Shown piece by piece: positions 25,074 to 35,152 of a stretch of 64,000 nt of DNA. The DNA is from Lunularia cruciata (Eukaryota; Streptophyta; Marchantiopsida; Lunulariales; Lunulariaceae). Both the position numbers and the translations under genes were made by a program. Location: NCBI GenBank assembly GCA_948567375.1, contig OX419756.1, positions 36,842,333 to 36,906,332 of the forward strand. The letters run 5' to 3'. Below the pieces are notes generated by a model. The model was not told the origin of the DNA and did not search any database. It was given only the letters and a program-made list of their open reading frames with translations. How positions within the stretch are numbered: position 1 is the stretch's first letter; the number at the start of each line of letters is the position of its first letter.

Positions 25074-25440
25074 TGTAAAATACCAAGACCGAGGAGAGAA
25101 ATAGGAGAATGGAAACTCACATTGGGATACTTGAATATGGGAAAACTCCGAATGCCTAGCATGAGCTTTGGCTTTGGTATTTATAGGTAGCATACAAGGC
25201 CCTTGAAAAGCTTCTCAAGAAGCTTCCTTCTAGAAGCCGTCTACTTGGCGTGCAAGCTAAGCTAGTTGGAAGCTTCTAGAAGCTTCCTTCTAGACACTAC
25301 TTACTTGAGGTGCAAGCTAAGCTAGCTAGGAAGCTTCCCAAGAAGCTTCCTTGATACTTCCAGAATATTCTAGGCTAATTTGTCTTATTTGCTACTTTGT
25401 TAGCCCTACTAACTTTGTTGCTAAACTCCACATTGTTACA
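25074..25440 (-). repeat. Element 1, 3-prime LTR
   Basis: This 367-bp LTR is collinear with 30275-30629 and with the solo LTR at 32253-32651 (opposite strand). It contains heat-shock-element arrays and a TATA box (plus-strand tatttata at 25179-25186). Confidence 0.93.
25178..25350 (-). promoter_or_regulatory. TATA box with upstream heat-shock elements in 3-prime LTR
   Basis: The TATA box is 25179-25186 on the minus strand. Upstream of it (higher coordinates) are GAAgcTTC blocks, including GAAgcTTCtaGAAgcTTC at 25269-25286, a four-unit alternating nGAAn array with exact 2-nt spacing, which is the consensus for heat-shock factor binding. Confidence 0.65.
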
Positions 25441-25452
25441 TATTCCCCCATC
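25441..25452 (-). other. Polypurine tract of element 1
   Basis: On the minus strand gatgggggaata lies directly against the 3-prime LTR start (TGTAACA). This is the position and composition expected of the plus-strand primer for reverse transcription. Confidence 0.8.
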
Positions 25453-25826
25453 GCTAGTTGGTGATGTCCTTGTTGCCAATGAAGCTTTGAACTCCTAGAT
25501 GGCCGTCTGTGCATTTTGGAGATGAAAAAGAGGTTCCCATGTGGCATCATGAAGGAGATACCCTTGCCAAAGGACCTTGTACTCCGTATGTTGTTGACGG
25601 ACTCGTTGAATATGGCAATGCGGAAGGATACAATCAATTTTGTACTCCTCATGATCATTGATAGGGATAGGAGGAAGAAGAGGTTGGACTCAAGAAGAAA
25701 AGGAAGAAGGGTTAGGAACAAAGGGTTTCAACCTGGAAACATGAAAGACAAGATGGATATGCATTTGACAAGGCAAGGCAAGTTGTTAAGCAATAGGAGA
25801 CACAATTTGGGTGATATCAAAGGGTC

Positions 25827-26974
25827 CTATCCAATAAGGGCAAGTTTACTAACTTGGGTATCAAGGGGGAGAGGAAAGTTACTACAAGATAACATGACTT
25901 TATCATCGACTTCAAAGGTGAGATCATGACGATGGTGGTTTGCATATTGTTTTTGACAATTTTGTGCAACAAGGAGGTGAGATTTGGCTTGTTGGAGAGA
26001 TTGGGATATAGTGGTCAAGAATGTTGAAGTATGAGGAACATGGGATGGAGGGGAGCAAGGAGAGAATCTGGAACAAGCGGATCTTGACCAAAATTGAGAA
26101 AGAAAGGAGAAAATCAGGTGCTTGCCTGTTTGGAATTGTTATAGGCAAATTTTGTAGTTGCAAGACATTCATCCTAATTGGTATGGTGGACATTGACAAA
26201 TACACGCAACATATCTTCCAATGTATGATTTGCACGTTTGGTTTGTCCATCAGTTTGAGGACGATAGGCCATGGAAAGCTTGGTGCCAAGTATCTGGAAG
26301 AGTGCTTGCCAAAACTTCTTGGTAAATCAAGGATTGGGGTCAGAGATGAGGACATGTGGCATCCCATGATGCTTGAAGACATTGTTGAAGTAGATTTTCC
26401 CTAAGTTTGGAGCATCCACCATATCATAGGTTGGTGCCAAGTGGATTTGCTTACTAAGCTTATTCACAAACACCACAATTGTTGTGTGTCCTTGCTTTGT
26501 CTTGGGCAAGGATGTGATGAGATCCAAGCTCACATGCTCCCATCGAGCGGATGGAATGGCAAGTGGTTGAAGGAGTCCACTCAACTTTTGGTTGCTGGCC
26601 TTGTTGCATTGGCAACTCTCATATGATCGGACAAATTCTCAAACATCTCGTGTCATGTTGGGCTACCACCATCGGTGTTGGAGTGTACTCAAGGTCTTGT
26701 CCACATCCATGTGACCAACTATGGGTCAATCATGTGCTTCTTGAAGGCGCACAAGTCAAAGATCACCTTTGGCTAGAACATAGATCTGGTCCTCATGGAA
26801 TAGAAGGCCCACCTTTATGGAGAAGGTGTTGTACTCCTTGTCACATGTTGTAAGGTGACCATGTACCATTTGGAAGAAGGGATCTTGTTGTAGAGTTGAC
26901 TGAAACTTTTTTTGGATCTTGGAGTCAATTGACACCGTCGTAATTGCCGCTGTGATGAAAGGAAGAGGCTTCAA
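25827..26974 (-). pseudogene. Element 1 integrase
   Basis: Blocks in order on the minus strand: the zinc-domain approach (25-26 kb side of 26974-26756), GLLQPLAIPSARWEHVSLDL with LPKTKQGHTTIVVFVNKLSK (26327-26584), then LGTKLSMAYRPQTDGQTKR and, near the end, LTFEVDDKVMLSCSNFPLP (25827-26018). A TGA at 26327-26329 replaces the Arg of the usual DPRF motif (CGA to TGA). The catalytic Glu of GQTER reads Lys (codon at 26237-26239). A further TAG and frameshifts separate the C-terminal part. No chromodomain was seen. Confidence 0.85.
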
Positions 26975-27062
26975 ATCAGATCATCGTGATAAAGCATCAG
27001 GGATAGAACAAACCTGGTTTGTACTCAAGTTTGATGTCAAATAGTTGAAGTTGTTCCTCCCA

Positions 27063-27425
27063 TTAATGATGTCGACTCTTCATGTGTTGCAAGTGTAAGG
27101 TTTGCAACAATGGTTTGTGATCAGTTCGCATGATCACTTGTCTTCCCAAGAGGTAATGCCTCCATACCTTGGTGGCATATGCCATTGCAAGTTGTTCTTG
27201 ATCTCGAGCAGAGTAGTTTCTTTCAGCCATATTGAGTTGGCAAGACACAAAGGCAATGGGATGTAGTCCATCTGGGAATGCCTATTGCAACATGGCTTCA
27301 ATTGCAAAGTTAGAAGCATCAAAATCAACCACACAAGGTAGTTGAGGATCATACAATTGAAGAATGGGCCTTGAAGACACCATATGTTTCAACTTCTAGA
27401 ATGCTTCTTTGTGATTGGTGGTCCA
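27063..27425 (-). pseudogene. Element 1 RNase H
   Basis: Shows LPLCLANSIWLKETT/ MSCQLNMAERNYSARDQEQL, then AYATKVWRHYLLGRQVIMRT and DHKPLLQT. The Glu-containing AERNY..EQ block and the TDHK Asp are typical of gypsy RNase H. It follows RT directly; a frameshift divides it. Confidence 0.85.
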
Positions 27426-28245
27426 CTAGAAGCTCAAGTCCTTCCCTAAGAGGTCAGTCAATGGTGCAGCCACATGAGCATAATAATGGATGAACCGTTG
27501 GTAAAAATTGGCCAATCCATTAAATTCCCGTACTTCTGTAGCATCCTTTGGAGTAGGCCAATCAGTAATGGCTTTGATTTTCTCCTCTTCCATCTTGATC
27601 ACCTCCAATGAGATCTTGTGCCCCAAGAAGGTAACTTCCTTTTGCCAAAAAGCATACTTTGACTTCTTGCAGTAAAATTTCCATTGTCGTAGTTGTCTTA
27701 GGACTTCTCGCACGTGATTCATGTGTTCTACCTCTTTCTTGCTATAGATTAACATATCATCCAAGAACACCACCACATACCAATCCAATAGTCCATCTAA
27801 CACCCGATGCATCTGATCCATGAAGATTGTTGGAGCATTAGTGAGTCCAAAAGGTAGAACTCTCCACTCAAAATGCCGATACCTTGTGCAAAAGGCTATC
27901 TTTTGCACATCTTTCCTATCAATGGGGATTTGCCAATAGCCGCTGCAAAGATCCAACTTGAAAAATTATTGTGCTCCACTCAATTAATCAAGCAAGCCAT
28001 CAATCTGAGGCAAGAGATATGCATTCTTCACTGTTTGCTTATTAAGCACACGATAATCATACAAAAATACAAAAACAAAGTCCTCCATCCTTCTTTGGAA
28101 CAAATAGTGTTGGTGCTCCCCAAGGAGAGGTACTATGTCGTATGAAGTCCTTTTCCAACAACTCTGTAAGTGTTGTTCGCAAATCCTCCAACTCCTTTGG
28201 TGAGAGCCGATAGATTGGTCTACTCATTGGAGTACTCCTTGGCAA
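27426..28245 (-). pseudogene. Element 1 reverse transcriptase
   Basis: The N-terminal block PIYRLSPKELEDLRTTLTEL with SPWGAPTLFVPKKDG (28057-28245) is followed after a short broken stretch by a 176-codon frame (27426-27956). That frame holds MDLCSGYWQIPI (palm Asp), LPFGLTNAPTIFMDQMHRVL and the catalytic box VVVFLDDMLIYSKK, then the thumb GHKISLEVIKMEEEK. The FLDD box keeps both Asp. The ATG of the long frame lies inside the palm and is not a translation start. Confidence 0.9.
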
Positions 28246-28662
28246 TAACTCAATCTTGAAGAGTTATCCCTTCGGCAGATCCTTTAGAAACACGTCCGCA
28301 AACTCCTGAACTATTTGATCAACCCTTGCTTGATGAGGCTCTTGGCTCTCCTCAGATTGTCCTTGTGCAATTGGCTTGATCCACACCGCAAAAACAAACT
28401 TATGTTCCTCCAAGGCTTGCTCTATGGCTGCTTCACTAACAAACTTCCCATCTAGGGACTCATTTCTCTTCAAAGCTTACTCATTGGTAGCCTTCTTGGT
28501 AACCTTCCCATCTTGGGGCTCTTCTCTCTTCAAGGCATGCTCTATGGCTACCTTCTCAACAAACTTCCCATCTTGGGACTAACTATTCTTTGGTGTCTTA
28601 CTCAAAGGTGCCAGACAATCTAATCGGAAAGTCCTACCTTGGTGTTGTACTTGAATTTTTTG
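28246..28662 (-). pseudogene. Element 1 protease-RT connecting region
   Basis: An open stretch (28264-28473) reads VDQIVQEFADVFLKDLPKG near its end, the usual lead-in to gypsy RT. On the plus strand, around 28376-28582, three related units containing ttcccatct-gg-act and aa-gc-tgctctatggct show a short internal tandem expansion. Confidence 0.7.
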
Positions 28663-29016
28663 TTAAGTCCAATCAAATTGAACCTTATGATGTGTAAGCC
28701 AAGGTAGTCCTAGAATGATATCATAATGTAGAGGTTCCACTATAAACCTTGTACACTCCAAATACTCCTTCCTAATCTTAAAAGTAATAGGATGTGAGGC
28801 ACGGAATGCAAAAGCCTTCCTGCCATCCGCCATCATCAATCTACTTCCAATCATTGGCTTGATAGGAATACCCAATTCCTTTGCTACATGCATAGATATG
28901 CAATTCTCTGAACTTCTAGAATCAACCAAAATCCTACAACCCCAATTAGATATCATACCTTGCAAGTGAAGCAAACTTGCATGGGTTGAGCCTTCAATCC
29001 TATTGGAACTAATCAA
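28663..29016 (-). pseudogene. Element 1 aspartic protease
   Basis: Contains ILVDSRSSENCIS where gypsy proteases have a DSG-type active site, and DIILGLPWLTHH near the C-terminus. The active-site Gly is Arg (G-to-A type change), so the protease is probably inactive. The frame is open for 117 codons. Confidence 0.85.
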
Positions 29017-29099
29017 GCTCCTAGTAGGCGGGTCAAAATCTCTTATTGGGATTCTTTGTTTCCCTGATCATTTGGTTCCACAAACTCCATCTGGGCAAC

Positions 29100-29990
29100 T
29101 TATCAAGGTCACCCATTCCTAGTTGGACATTTAGCATTGCAATGTCTAACTCCATCTGGGCAACTTGTCAAGGTCGTTCATTCCTTAATGGACATTCAGC
29201 AATATGATGTCCAACTTGGCAACAATAAAAATAACCTCCATTTTTTTGTAATCTTTCTCTATCTGCTGCACCAAGTAGTCTTCATTGGATAGCATCATTG
29301 GTGTTGGTTCTTCCACCTGTGCATAGTGTCTTGGTACACTTGGTGTAGGTTGAGGTTGAGACCAAGTTGTTGTAACCAAAGAATCAAAGCGCTATGCAAA
29401 TTGCATGGCTTCTTCTACATTTTGTGGTTCTCGCATGATCACCTCTAATTTGGTTTGTGACTTCAATTCCTGCACAAATCGATCCAAAACTTCACCTTCT
29501 TGTATATCTAGAATTTGCATGATGATGTTCTAAAATTGTGTGATGTAGCTCCTTACTAAGTCAATCTGCTTCAACTCCGCCAACTTATCTTATGCGGCTC
29601 AAGTGGCATTTATAGTTTAAAATTGACCAAGTATTGCATCCTAGAATTCTACCCATGTCAAAATTGGTGCAACAATCTATCATTGAGCTCGCTCCACTCG
29701 GAATCACCACCAAAGTTTTGCCACACCATCCAATTGGCTAGAAGCCAAGAGAATCTATTTCCATTCATCTTGAAGATTGGTGGTTTCAAAGTAACGTTCG
29801 CAGTCAAACATAAAATTCTCCATTGAGCCCAGAAGATTCTTGCCTTCAAACCTCTTGGGTTTTGGAAATCAAATATGATCTTCTCCATCTCAAACTAGCG
29901 CTCTCTCTATATGTTCTTGTTGTTGATCTTGTTCATCCAAGAATTGAGTAAGGTGCTCAATTTGTTGCTACATTGCAAGGATAACGTTTG
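29100..29990 (-). pseudogene. Element 1 gag with damaged zinc knuckle
   Basis: The capsid-like part reads KFEGKNLLGSMENFMFDCER, then YFETTNLQDEWK and LASSQLDGVAKLWW (29700-29890). The nucleocapsid knuckle near 29190-29240 reads YFYCCQVGHHIAECP: the second Cys, His and last Cys have CX4HX4C spacing, but the first Cys is Tyr. Several stops interrupt it. Confidence 0.75.
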
Positions 29991-30260
29991 ATATTGCCTC
30001 CATAGCTACTACTCTATCCTAGTTTTCTCAATTTATCTAATTGATTAATACATAGATACAACACGTCCACCTTTCTCTATAAGTTACAACCGGAAGTATC
30101 AAGGGTTCCTCAAACACGGTGATCATATGTAGAAAATCCTGCCCAAAGCGTGAGGTGATGAATTGTGTGAAGCAATGCTTGGGTAATATCTGGACATGAA
30201 AATCCCAATGGTTTGGTGGAAGTGGATTTGGTGGTCCATAAATTCCATCAATGCCATTCT

Positions 30261-30273
30261 TGCTATGATACCA
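30261..30273 (-). other. Primer binding site of element 1 (tRNA-iMet type)
   Basis: The minus strand reads TGGTATCATAGCA, one nucleotide inside the 5-prime LTR end. It matches the initiator tRNA-Met 3-prime complement TGGTATCAGAGC with one mismatch in 12. Confidence 0.85.
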
Positions 30274-30274
30274 A

Positions 30275-30629
30275 TGTAAAAGATTGAGACCGAGGAGAGA
30301 AATAGGAGAATGGAAACTCACATTGGGACACTTGAATGTGGGAAAACTCCGAATGCCTAGCATGAGCTTTGGCTTTGGGATTTATAGGTAGCATACAAGG
30401 CCCTTGAGAAGCTTCTCAAGAAGCTTCCTTCTAGAAGCCGCCTACTTGGCGTGCAAGCTAAGCTCATTGGAAGCTTCTAGAAGCTTCCTTCTAGATGTTA
30501 TTTACTTGGGGTGCAAGCTAAGCTAGTTGGGAAGCTTCTTTGATACTTCCAAAATATTCTAGGCTAATTTGTCTTATTTGCTACTTTGTTAGCCCTACTA
30601 ACTTTGTCGCTAAACTCCACATTGTTACA
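30275..30629 (-). repeat. Element 1, 5-prime LTR
   Basis: This 355-bp LTR is collinear with 25074-25440. It begins TGTAAAA and ends TTACA on the plus strand, next to the CTTCA duplication. Confidence 0.93.
30380..30560 (-). promoter_or_regulatory. TATA box and heat-shock-element arrays of 5-prime LTR
   Basis: Plus-strand atttatagg near 30389-30397 gives a minus-strand TATAAAT. Upstream on the minus strand are GAAgcTTC pairs near 30410-30430 and a perfect four-unit GAAgcTTCtaGAAgcTTC at 30470-30487. The layout equals that of the other two LTRs of this family. Confidence 0.65.
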
Positions 30630-30634
30630 CTTCA

Positions 30635-31734
30635 ACTCCATTGAATTGTTGGAGCGACTAGCATAGGCCACCACAAACTCCTCCCCTCATCATCATGTTG
30701 GGTGTGCATTGCTCCAAGCCCCAACGTACTCCAATCAATGTGAACCTGAAATGGTTGTCCTTTGATTGGTCTCCTCAAAATAGGAGCATATATCAACCTC
30801 TCCTTGAGCTCTACAAAAGCTTTCTCTTGCTCATCTCTCCAACACCACTCTTGTGTAAGCTTGGTCAGCTTTGTCAAGGCCTTGGCAATGGCACTAAATC
30901 CTCTAACATAACTCTAACAATAAAAGTTCACCAACCCAAGGAATGCTCACAATCTACTCACATCCTTGCACTCTACTCACAAGGAATATACAAAATAGCC
31001 TCCACCTTGGTATACTAAACACCATGTCTTCCAGGGTAGATAGTGTGACCCAAATACTCAACTCACTTGTGGAAGAATCTACACTTCCAAGGATGTAATT
31101 TGAGTCCATGAGATCTCAACCTCTCAAACACCTCCAACAAATGTCTCTTATGCTCCTTCACCATAGTGCTATAGACCAAAATGTCATCAATATAGTACCA
31201 AGCAAAATCCAATCCAGCTAGGATCCTATCTATGACCCTTTGGAACTCAGCAAGAGCATTCTTTAACCCAAATAGTAAGATTCTCCATTGATATAACACA
31301 TCCTTACCGTGAGGATCAATAGCCTAAATGTTGTCTTGGACTTATCCTCCTCTCCGATTGGCAATTGATGATATCTTGCTCAAAGATCCAAAGTATTGAA
31401 GATCTTTGCATGCCCAATCACATCAAAGATCTCCTCTGGTGTAGGCAAGGCATACCAATCAGCCTAATCTATCAATTGATAGGACGGTAATCTCCACATA
31501 TCCGCCTATCTGTATAGTTGCCATGCATATCCTTCTTGGTTGGCATCATTGTAGCTGATGCATACTCTCTATGTGAAATTTCCACCAAACCAGCCTCAAA
31601 AAGGTCTCTACTCTGAGTCTGAATCAATACTCTCTCCATGTCATTATAGCAATAAGGATATTGGAAAATTGATGTATTGCTAGTTAGCTCAATTCAAATA
31701 CCAGGTCTTTTTAGAGCACCAAAATCCTTCATAT
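30635..31734 (-). pseudogene. Element A reverse transcriptase and first half of RNase H
   Basis: From 31734 down: an RT N-terminal block with VEISHREYASATMMPTKKDM and GNYTDRR, a fingers/palm part with FGLKNALAEFQRVIDRILAG and the catalytic box FAWYYIDDILVYS (31063-31299), then HGLKLHPWKC. RNase H starts with WRDEQEKAFVELKERL and FQVHIDWSTLGLGAM (30632-30877), keeping its first Asp. The frame is cut at 30635 by element 1 and continues at 25073. Several stops are present. Confidence 0.87.
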
Positions 31735-32201
31735 TGAAGGTAAAAGTTACTAATTACTAGAGTAACTCAAGTTACTAAGCTAAAATTCAAGTAAAGTCAA
31801 AAATTATAAATGAATATCCATCCACATGGGCATATTCCACTAAGCATGTGCTCTTATCTTGACCCAACCACTAAGTCAAGGATTCCTTCACATGAGCTAT
31901 CCTTGGACTATAGAAGAATCCAAAACAAAAAGGCTTGCAGGCCCAAGAGTTCTCAACTCTTTCCTCAAAGCAAAACACCTAAGAATAATATCAACTCAAC
32001 ACATTAGAATCCAAAATAATGGTGCTCATCTTTTCCACTTCCTCTAAAGTAAGTTCCCCTCTATCTTAGCTATGACTATTTTTAGCTAATCATGACTAAT
32101 GTAAAATTGTCATTTATATTTATATAAATAATATCTCTCAAGTACTAGTAATACCAAACTGAATATCACAATACTACATACATGCACAAATGGATGTTGC
32201 A
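31735..32201 (-). repeat. Element B, 3-prime LTR
   Basis: About 467 bp, collinear with 39254-39729, sharing gttactaattactagagtaa and tcttatcttgacccaaccac. Its minus-strand start reads TGCAACATCC where the other copy has TGTAACACCC. The low-coordinate end lacks about 10 nt seen in the other LTR. Confidence 0.88.
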
Positions 32202-32252
32202 TTTACCCTCGGACTAAGTTTTCACTTTGTCCTCAAAGTGAAGGTCTCTCTA

Positions 32253-32651
32253 TGTAACAATATGGAGTTTAGGGATGAGTTAGTCGGGCTTACGAAGTAG
32301 CACATAAGACAAAGTAGCCTAGAATATTCCGGAAGTATCTAGGAAGCTTCCTGGTTAGCTTAGCTTGCACCTTAAGTAAGTAGCTTCTAGAAGCTTCCAA
32401 CTAGCTTAGCTTGCACGCCAAGTAGACGGCTTCTAAAAGGAAGCTTCTTGAGAAGCTTCCTAGTTAACTTGGCTTGCACTCTAAGAAAGCGGCTTGAGGA
32501 AGCTTCTTGAGAAGCTTCTCAAGGGCCTTGTATGCTACCTATAAATACCAAAGCCAAAGCTCATGCTAGGCATTTGGAGTTTTCCCTCATTCAAGTGTCC
32601 CAATGTGAGTTTCCATTCTCCTATTTCTCTCCTTGGATTTGGTCTTTTACA
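32253..32651 (+). repeat. Solo LTR of the element 1 family inside element B
   Basis: It begins TGTAACAATATGGAG and ends GGTCTTTTACA, the reverse complement layout of the element 1 LTRs. It is flanked by a perfect 5-bp duplication CTCTA (32248-32252 and 32652-32656). No internal region is present, so LTR-LTR recombination removed it. It is slightly longer than the other two LTRs, with one more GAAgcTTC cluster. Confidence 0.93.
32385..32547 (+). promoter_or_regulatory. Heat-shock-element clusters and TATA box in solo LTR
   Basis: TTCtaGAAgcTTC at 32385-32397 is a perfect three-unit element. Two GAAgcTTC pairs separated by ttga lie at 32440-32459 and 32499-32518. TATAAATA follows at 32540-32547, only about 22 bp beyond the last cluster. 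Perfect alternating nGAAn units are the binding consensus of heat-shock factors; heat activation here is inference. Confidence 0.68.
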
Positions 32652-32654
32652 CTC

Positions 32655-34008
32655 TACCTTCTATGATACATCTTCAACTTATCATGGTTAATCTTATCAA
32701 AGTGTCTTCCTCCCAACTCCTTGAGATCATAGGTGTAGTAAGCCCACACCTTCTCCACTATGAAAGGTCCAAAGTACTTAAGCAAAAACTTCTTTTGCAC
32801 TCTCTTGAATCAAATGGAATCAAACAACATTATCCAATCATCTTCTTTGAAAGGCTCCACCTTCTTCTTGCCTTGCCTCTTGTCATATCTCTCCTTTTGT
32901 TTCCTTTGGTTTTGCTCTACTCAAACCATAGCAACTGCTCTTGCCTCTTCCAATTCCATGAGTTGATCCTTCCTTGAATTCTTTACATGACCTTGTGCTT
33001 TCTTCAATCTCCTATGAATGCTTTGGAAGGTAGGAAGATCAAAGTGAATGTGTAAAGTAGACTCAATACCATATACCAATTGAAATGGAGAATATCTAGT
33101 GGAAGTCTTCATGGTTGTCCTATGCTCCCACAAAATTACATGAATCCTCTTGTCTCAATGATGTTAAGCTTCCCCCATTTCTACATCTTTGGCCAACATC
33201 ATGCACAACGTCTGATTGGTTCTCTCTGCCAAGCACATTGGAATTTGGCTCATAGGATGTAGTTACTCTATGTGTGATAGAGAAATGTTGTAGCATAGCT
33301 GTAGTGATGCTTCCTGTAAACTCTCTTCCTCTATTATAAACTAACTCCAAAAGACATCCAGACTTGGTGATAATGCATTCATAAAGAAATCTACCAACTT
33401 CATCTTCATTCTTGCCCCTCAATGGTCTAGCCTCAACCCACATGGTAATGTAATCAATAATTACCACAATGTACCAATGAGGACAAGAGGACCTACAAAA
33501 TCAATTCCCCACTTCTCAAAAGGTCCTAGCATTGGAATTGATCTAAGTGGTGGAGTGAAAGTAGATTTTCTAGCAAAGCTTGACAAACATGATAAGTTTT
33601 GCAATAATCAAGATAATCCTTGAAAATCCCTCTCCAATGCTAACCTGCATCTAGAATCTTGAAAGCACTCACCTTTCCTACAAAGTGTCCTCCACACACT
33701 AAACCTTCATGAAACTCCTTTATGAGTAAGATAGACTCTTCCTTACCCACTGATCTTTGAAGTAGACCATCTGCTCCTTGGTGAAAAAGAATATCTTCCA
33801 CCATTGTGTAAGGTCTAGATCTTGTTGAAAGGGCCTTCTTCTCCCTAGCACGCATCTCTTCTGGATAGTTACATCTTGTAAAAAAATTCACAATCTCCTT
33901 GTATTCCATTGGAATCTCTTGAGTGATTGAGATTGTCATGAGCTCCTCATCCAAGAAAGAATCATCCACTAGCTCATCTCCATCATGATCATAGGCCCTA
34001 GATAACAA
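32655..34008 (-). pseudogene. Element B integrase
   Basis: N-terminal zinc region (33640-34008): IKEFHEGLVCGGHFVGKVSA and FKILDAG. Core (33120-33467): VIIDYITMWVEARPLRGKNE, then VGRFLYECIITK and VYNRGREFTG. The second catalytic Asp, expected in an S/T-D-R-G motif, is Asn (codon 33333-33335). A one-base shift precedes CLAERTNQTLC, which keeps the Glu. The C-terminal part reads HRTTMKTSTRYSPFQLVYGI (32921-33133) and ends near 32660 with GPFIVEKVWAYYTYDLKELG and a basic tail. No chromodomain was seen. Confidence 0.87.
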
Positions 34009-34036
34009 ATCTGCATTTTCATATTTCTTTCTTGGC

Positions 34037-34570
34037 CTATACCATTGAGGCCTGGTGGATGATATTGTTGTCTGAGTACTCAGACAAGAGTATCATCCAC
34101 CTTGCTAATCTCCCTTCAACATTAGGCTTGTTGAAGATGTACTTCAAGGCCTTGTGATCCGTGACAATGGTGGCATTTCTTCCAATCAAGTAGTGTCTAA
34201 ACTTCTTGAGACCAAAGATCACTGCCAACCCTTCTCTCTTCGTGACAGAGTAGTTCTTTTCTGCTGAAACCATTTTCCTACTAGCATAAGCTATTGGATG
34301 ATCATGCCCATCTTGGTCTAATTGACTAAGAGTGCATCTTATAGCAACTTTGGAAACATTAGTGTAGAGGATGAAAGGCTTACTCCAATCATGTTTAGCA
34401 AAGATTGGAGCTACAATAAGGGATTGCTTCAGCTCCTCAAAAGATTTGAGAGTCTCTTTGTCTTCCAAAATCACCATGTAATCTACACCCTTCTTCATGT
34501 AGATGGTCAATGCATAAGCCTCATTGGAAAATGAGAAGATGAACCTCCTATAGTACCCAACCATCCCCAA
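34037..34570 (-). pseudogene. Element B RNase H
   Basis: A 177-codon open frame: MGMVGYYRRFIFSFSNEAYA (RT connection), HDWSKPFILYTNVSKVAIRC, HPIAYASRKMVSAEKNYSVT, FGLKKFRHYLIGRNATIVTD and WMILLSEYSDNNIIHQA. The first catalytic Asp of RNase H, normally in a YTDAS motif, is Asn (codon 34358-34360, AAT). The Glu and the TDHKAL Asp remain. The frame is intact although the active site is damaged, so the change came before heavy decay or is recent. Confidence 0.9.
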
Positions 34571-35152
34571 GAATTGGTGTTACTTTGTCAAGCTTGAAGG
34601 GAATAGAAGGTCTGGGATTTTCCTCACCTTCTCAAGATCAACTACTATTCCATCCTTGGAGATGATGTGCCCCAAAATTACATCTTCTTCATATCTAAAA
34701 ATGCAGTTCTTCGGCTTGAGTGATGCATTTGCCTCATCCAAGTGTTGCAAGACCTTGATTAGGTGCTCAAAGTGCTCCTCCTTGCTCCCATAGACACAAA
34801 AGTCATCAATAAAGTCTCTCACAAATTTCCCAATGAAAGGTCTAAATATTGTGTTCATGAACCGTTGGAATGTGGCTGGAGCATGGCAAAGCCCAAAAGG
34901 CATGACCTTGAAAGCGTAAGTTCCCCAAGGTGTAGTGAATGTGGTGAGTTGTTGATGTTTTGGTGCAATCTTGATTTGGTTATATCCGCTATAACCATCT
35001 TTGAAACTGTACCTCTCATGACCTGCAACCTCCTCCACGATCTCATCAATGAATGGAAATGGGTAGTAGTCCTTCTTGGTAATAACATTGAGCTTCTTGT
35101 AATCCACACATACCCAAAGCTTGCCATTATTTTTCTTCACAATTGGATACAC
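34571..35152 (-). pseudogene. Element B reverse transcriptase palm and thumb
   Basis: A 190-codon frame with VCVDYKKLNVITKKDYYPFP, FKDGYSGYNQIKIAPKHQQL, FGLCHAPATFQRFMNTIFRP and the catalytic box FVRDFIDDFCVYGSKEEHF. The FIDD box keeps both Asp; the first palm Asp sits in FKDGYSGY. It continues with KNCIFRYEEDVILGHIISKD. A frame change separates it from RNase H. Confidence 0.92.

Larger units (their letters stand above)
25074..30629 (-). mobile_element. Element 1: complete Ty3/gypsy element inserted in RNase H of element A
   Basis: LTRs at 25074-25440 and 30275-30629 begin TGTAAAA and end TTACA on the plus strand. The element is flanked by a perfect 5-bp duplication CTTCA (25069-25073 and 30630-30634). 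A tRNA-Met primer site and a polypurine tract lie in the right places for a minus-strand element. Internal order is gag, protease, RT, RNase H, integrase. All ORFs carry stops or frameshifts, so it is non-autonomous now. Confidence 0.93.

Noticed and set aside
28376..28582. Plus-strand ORF with repeated FPSWGSS-type motifs
   Set aside because: Antisense to the element 1 protease-RT linker; the repeats come from a small duplication in that linker.
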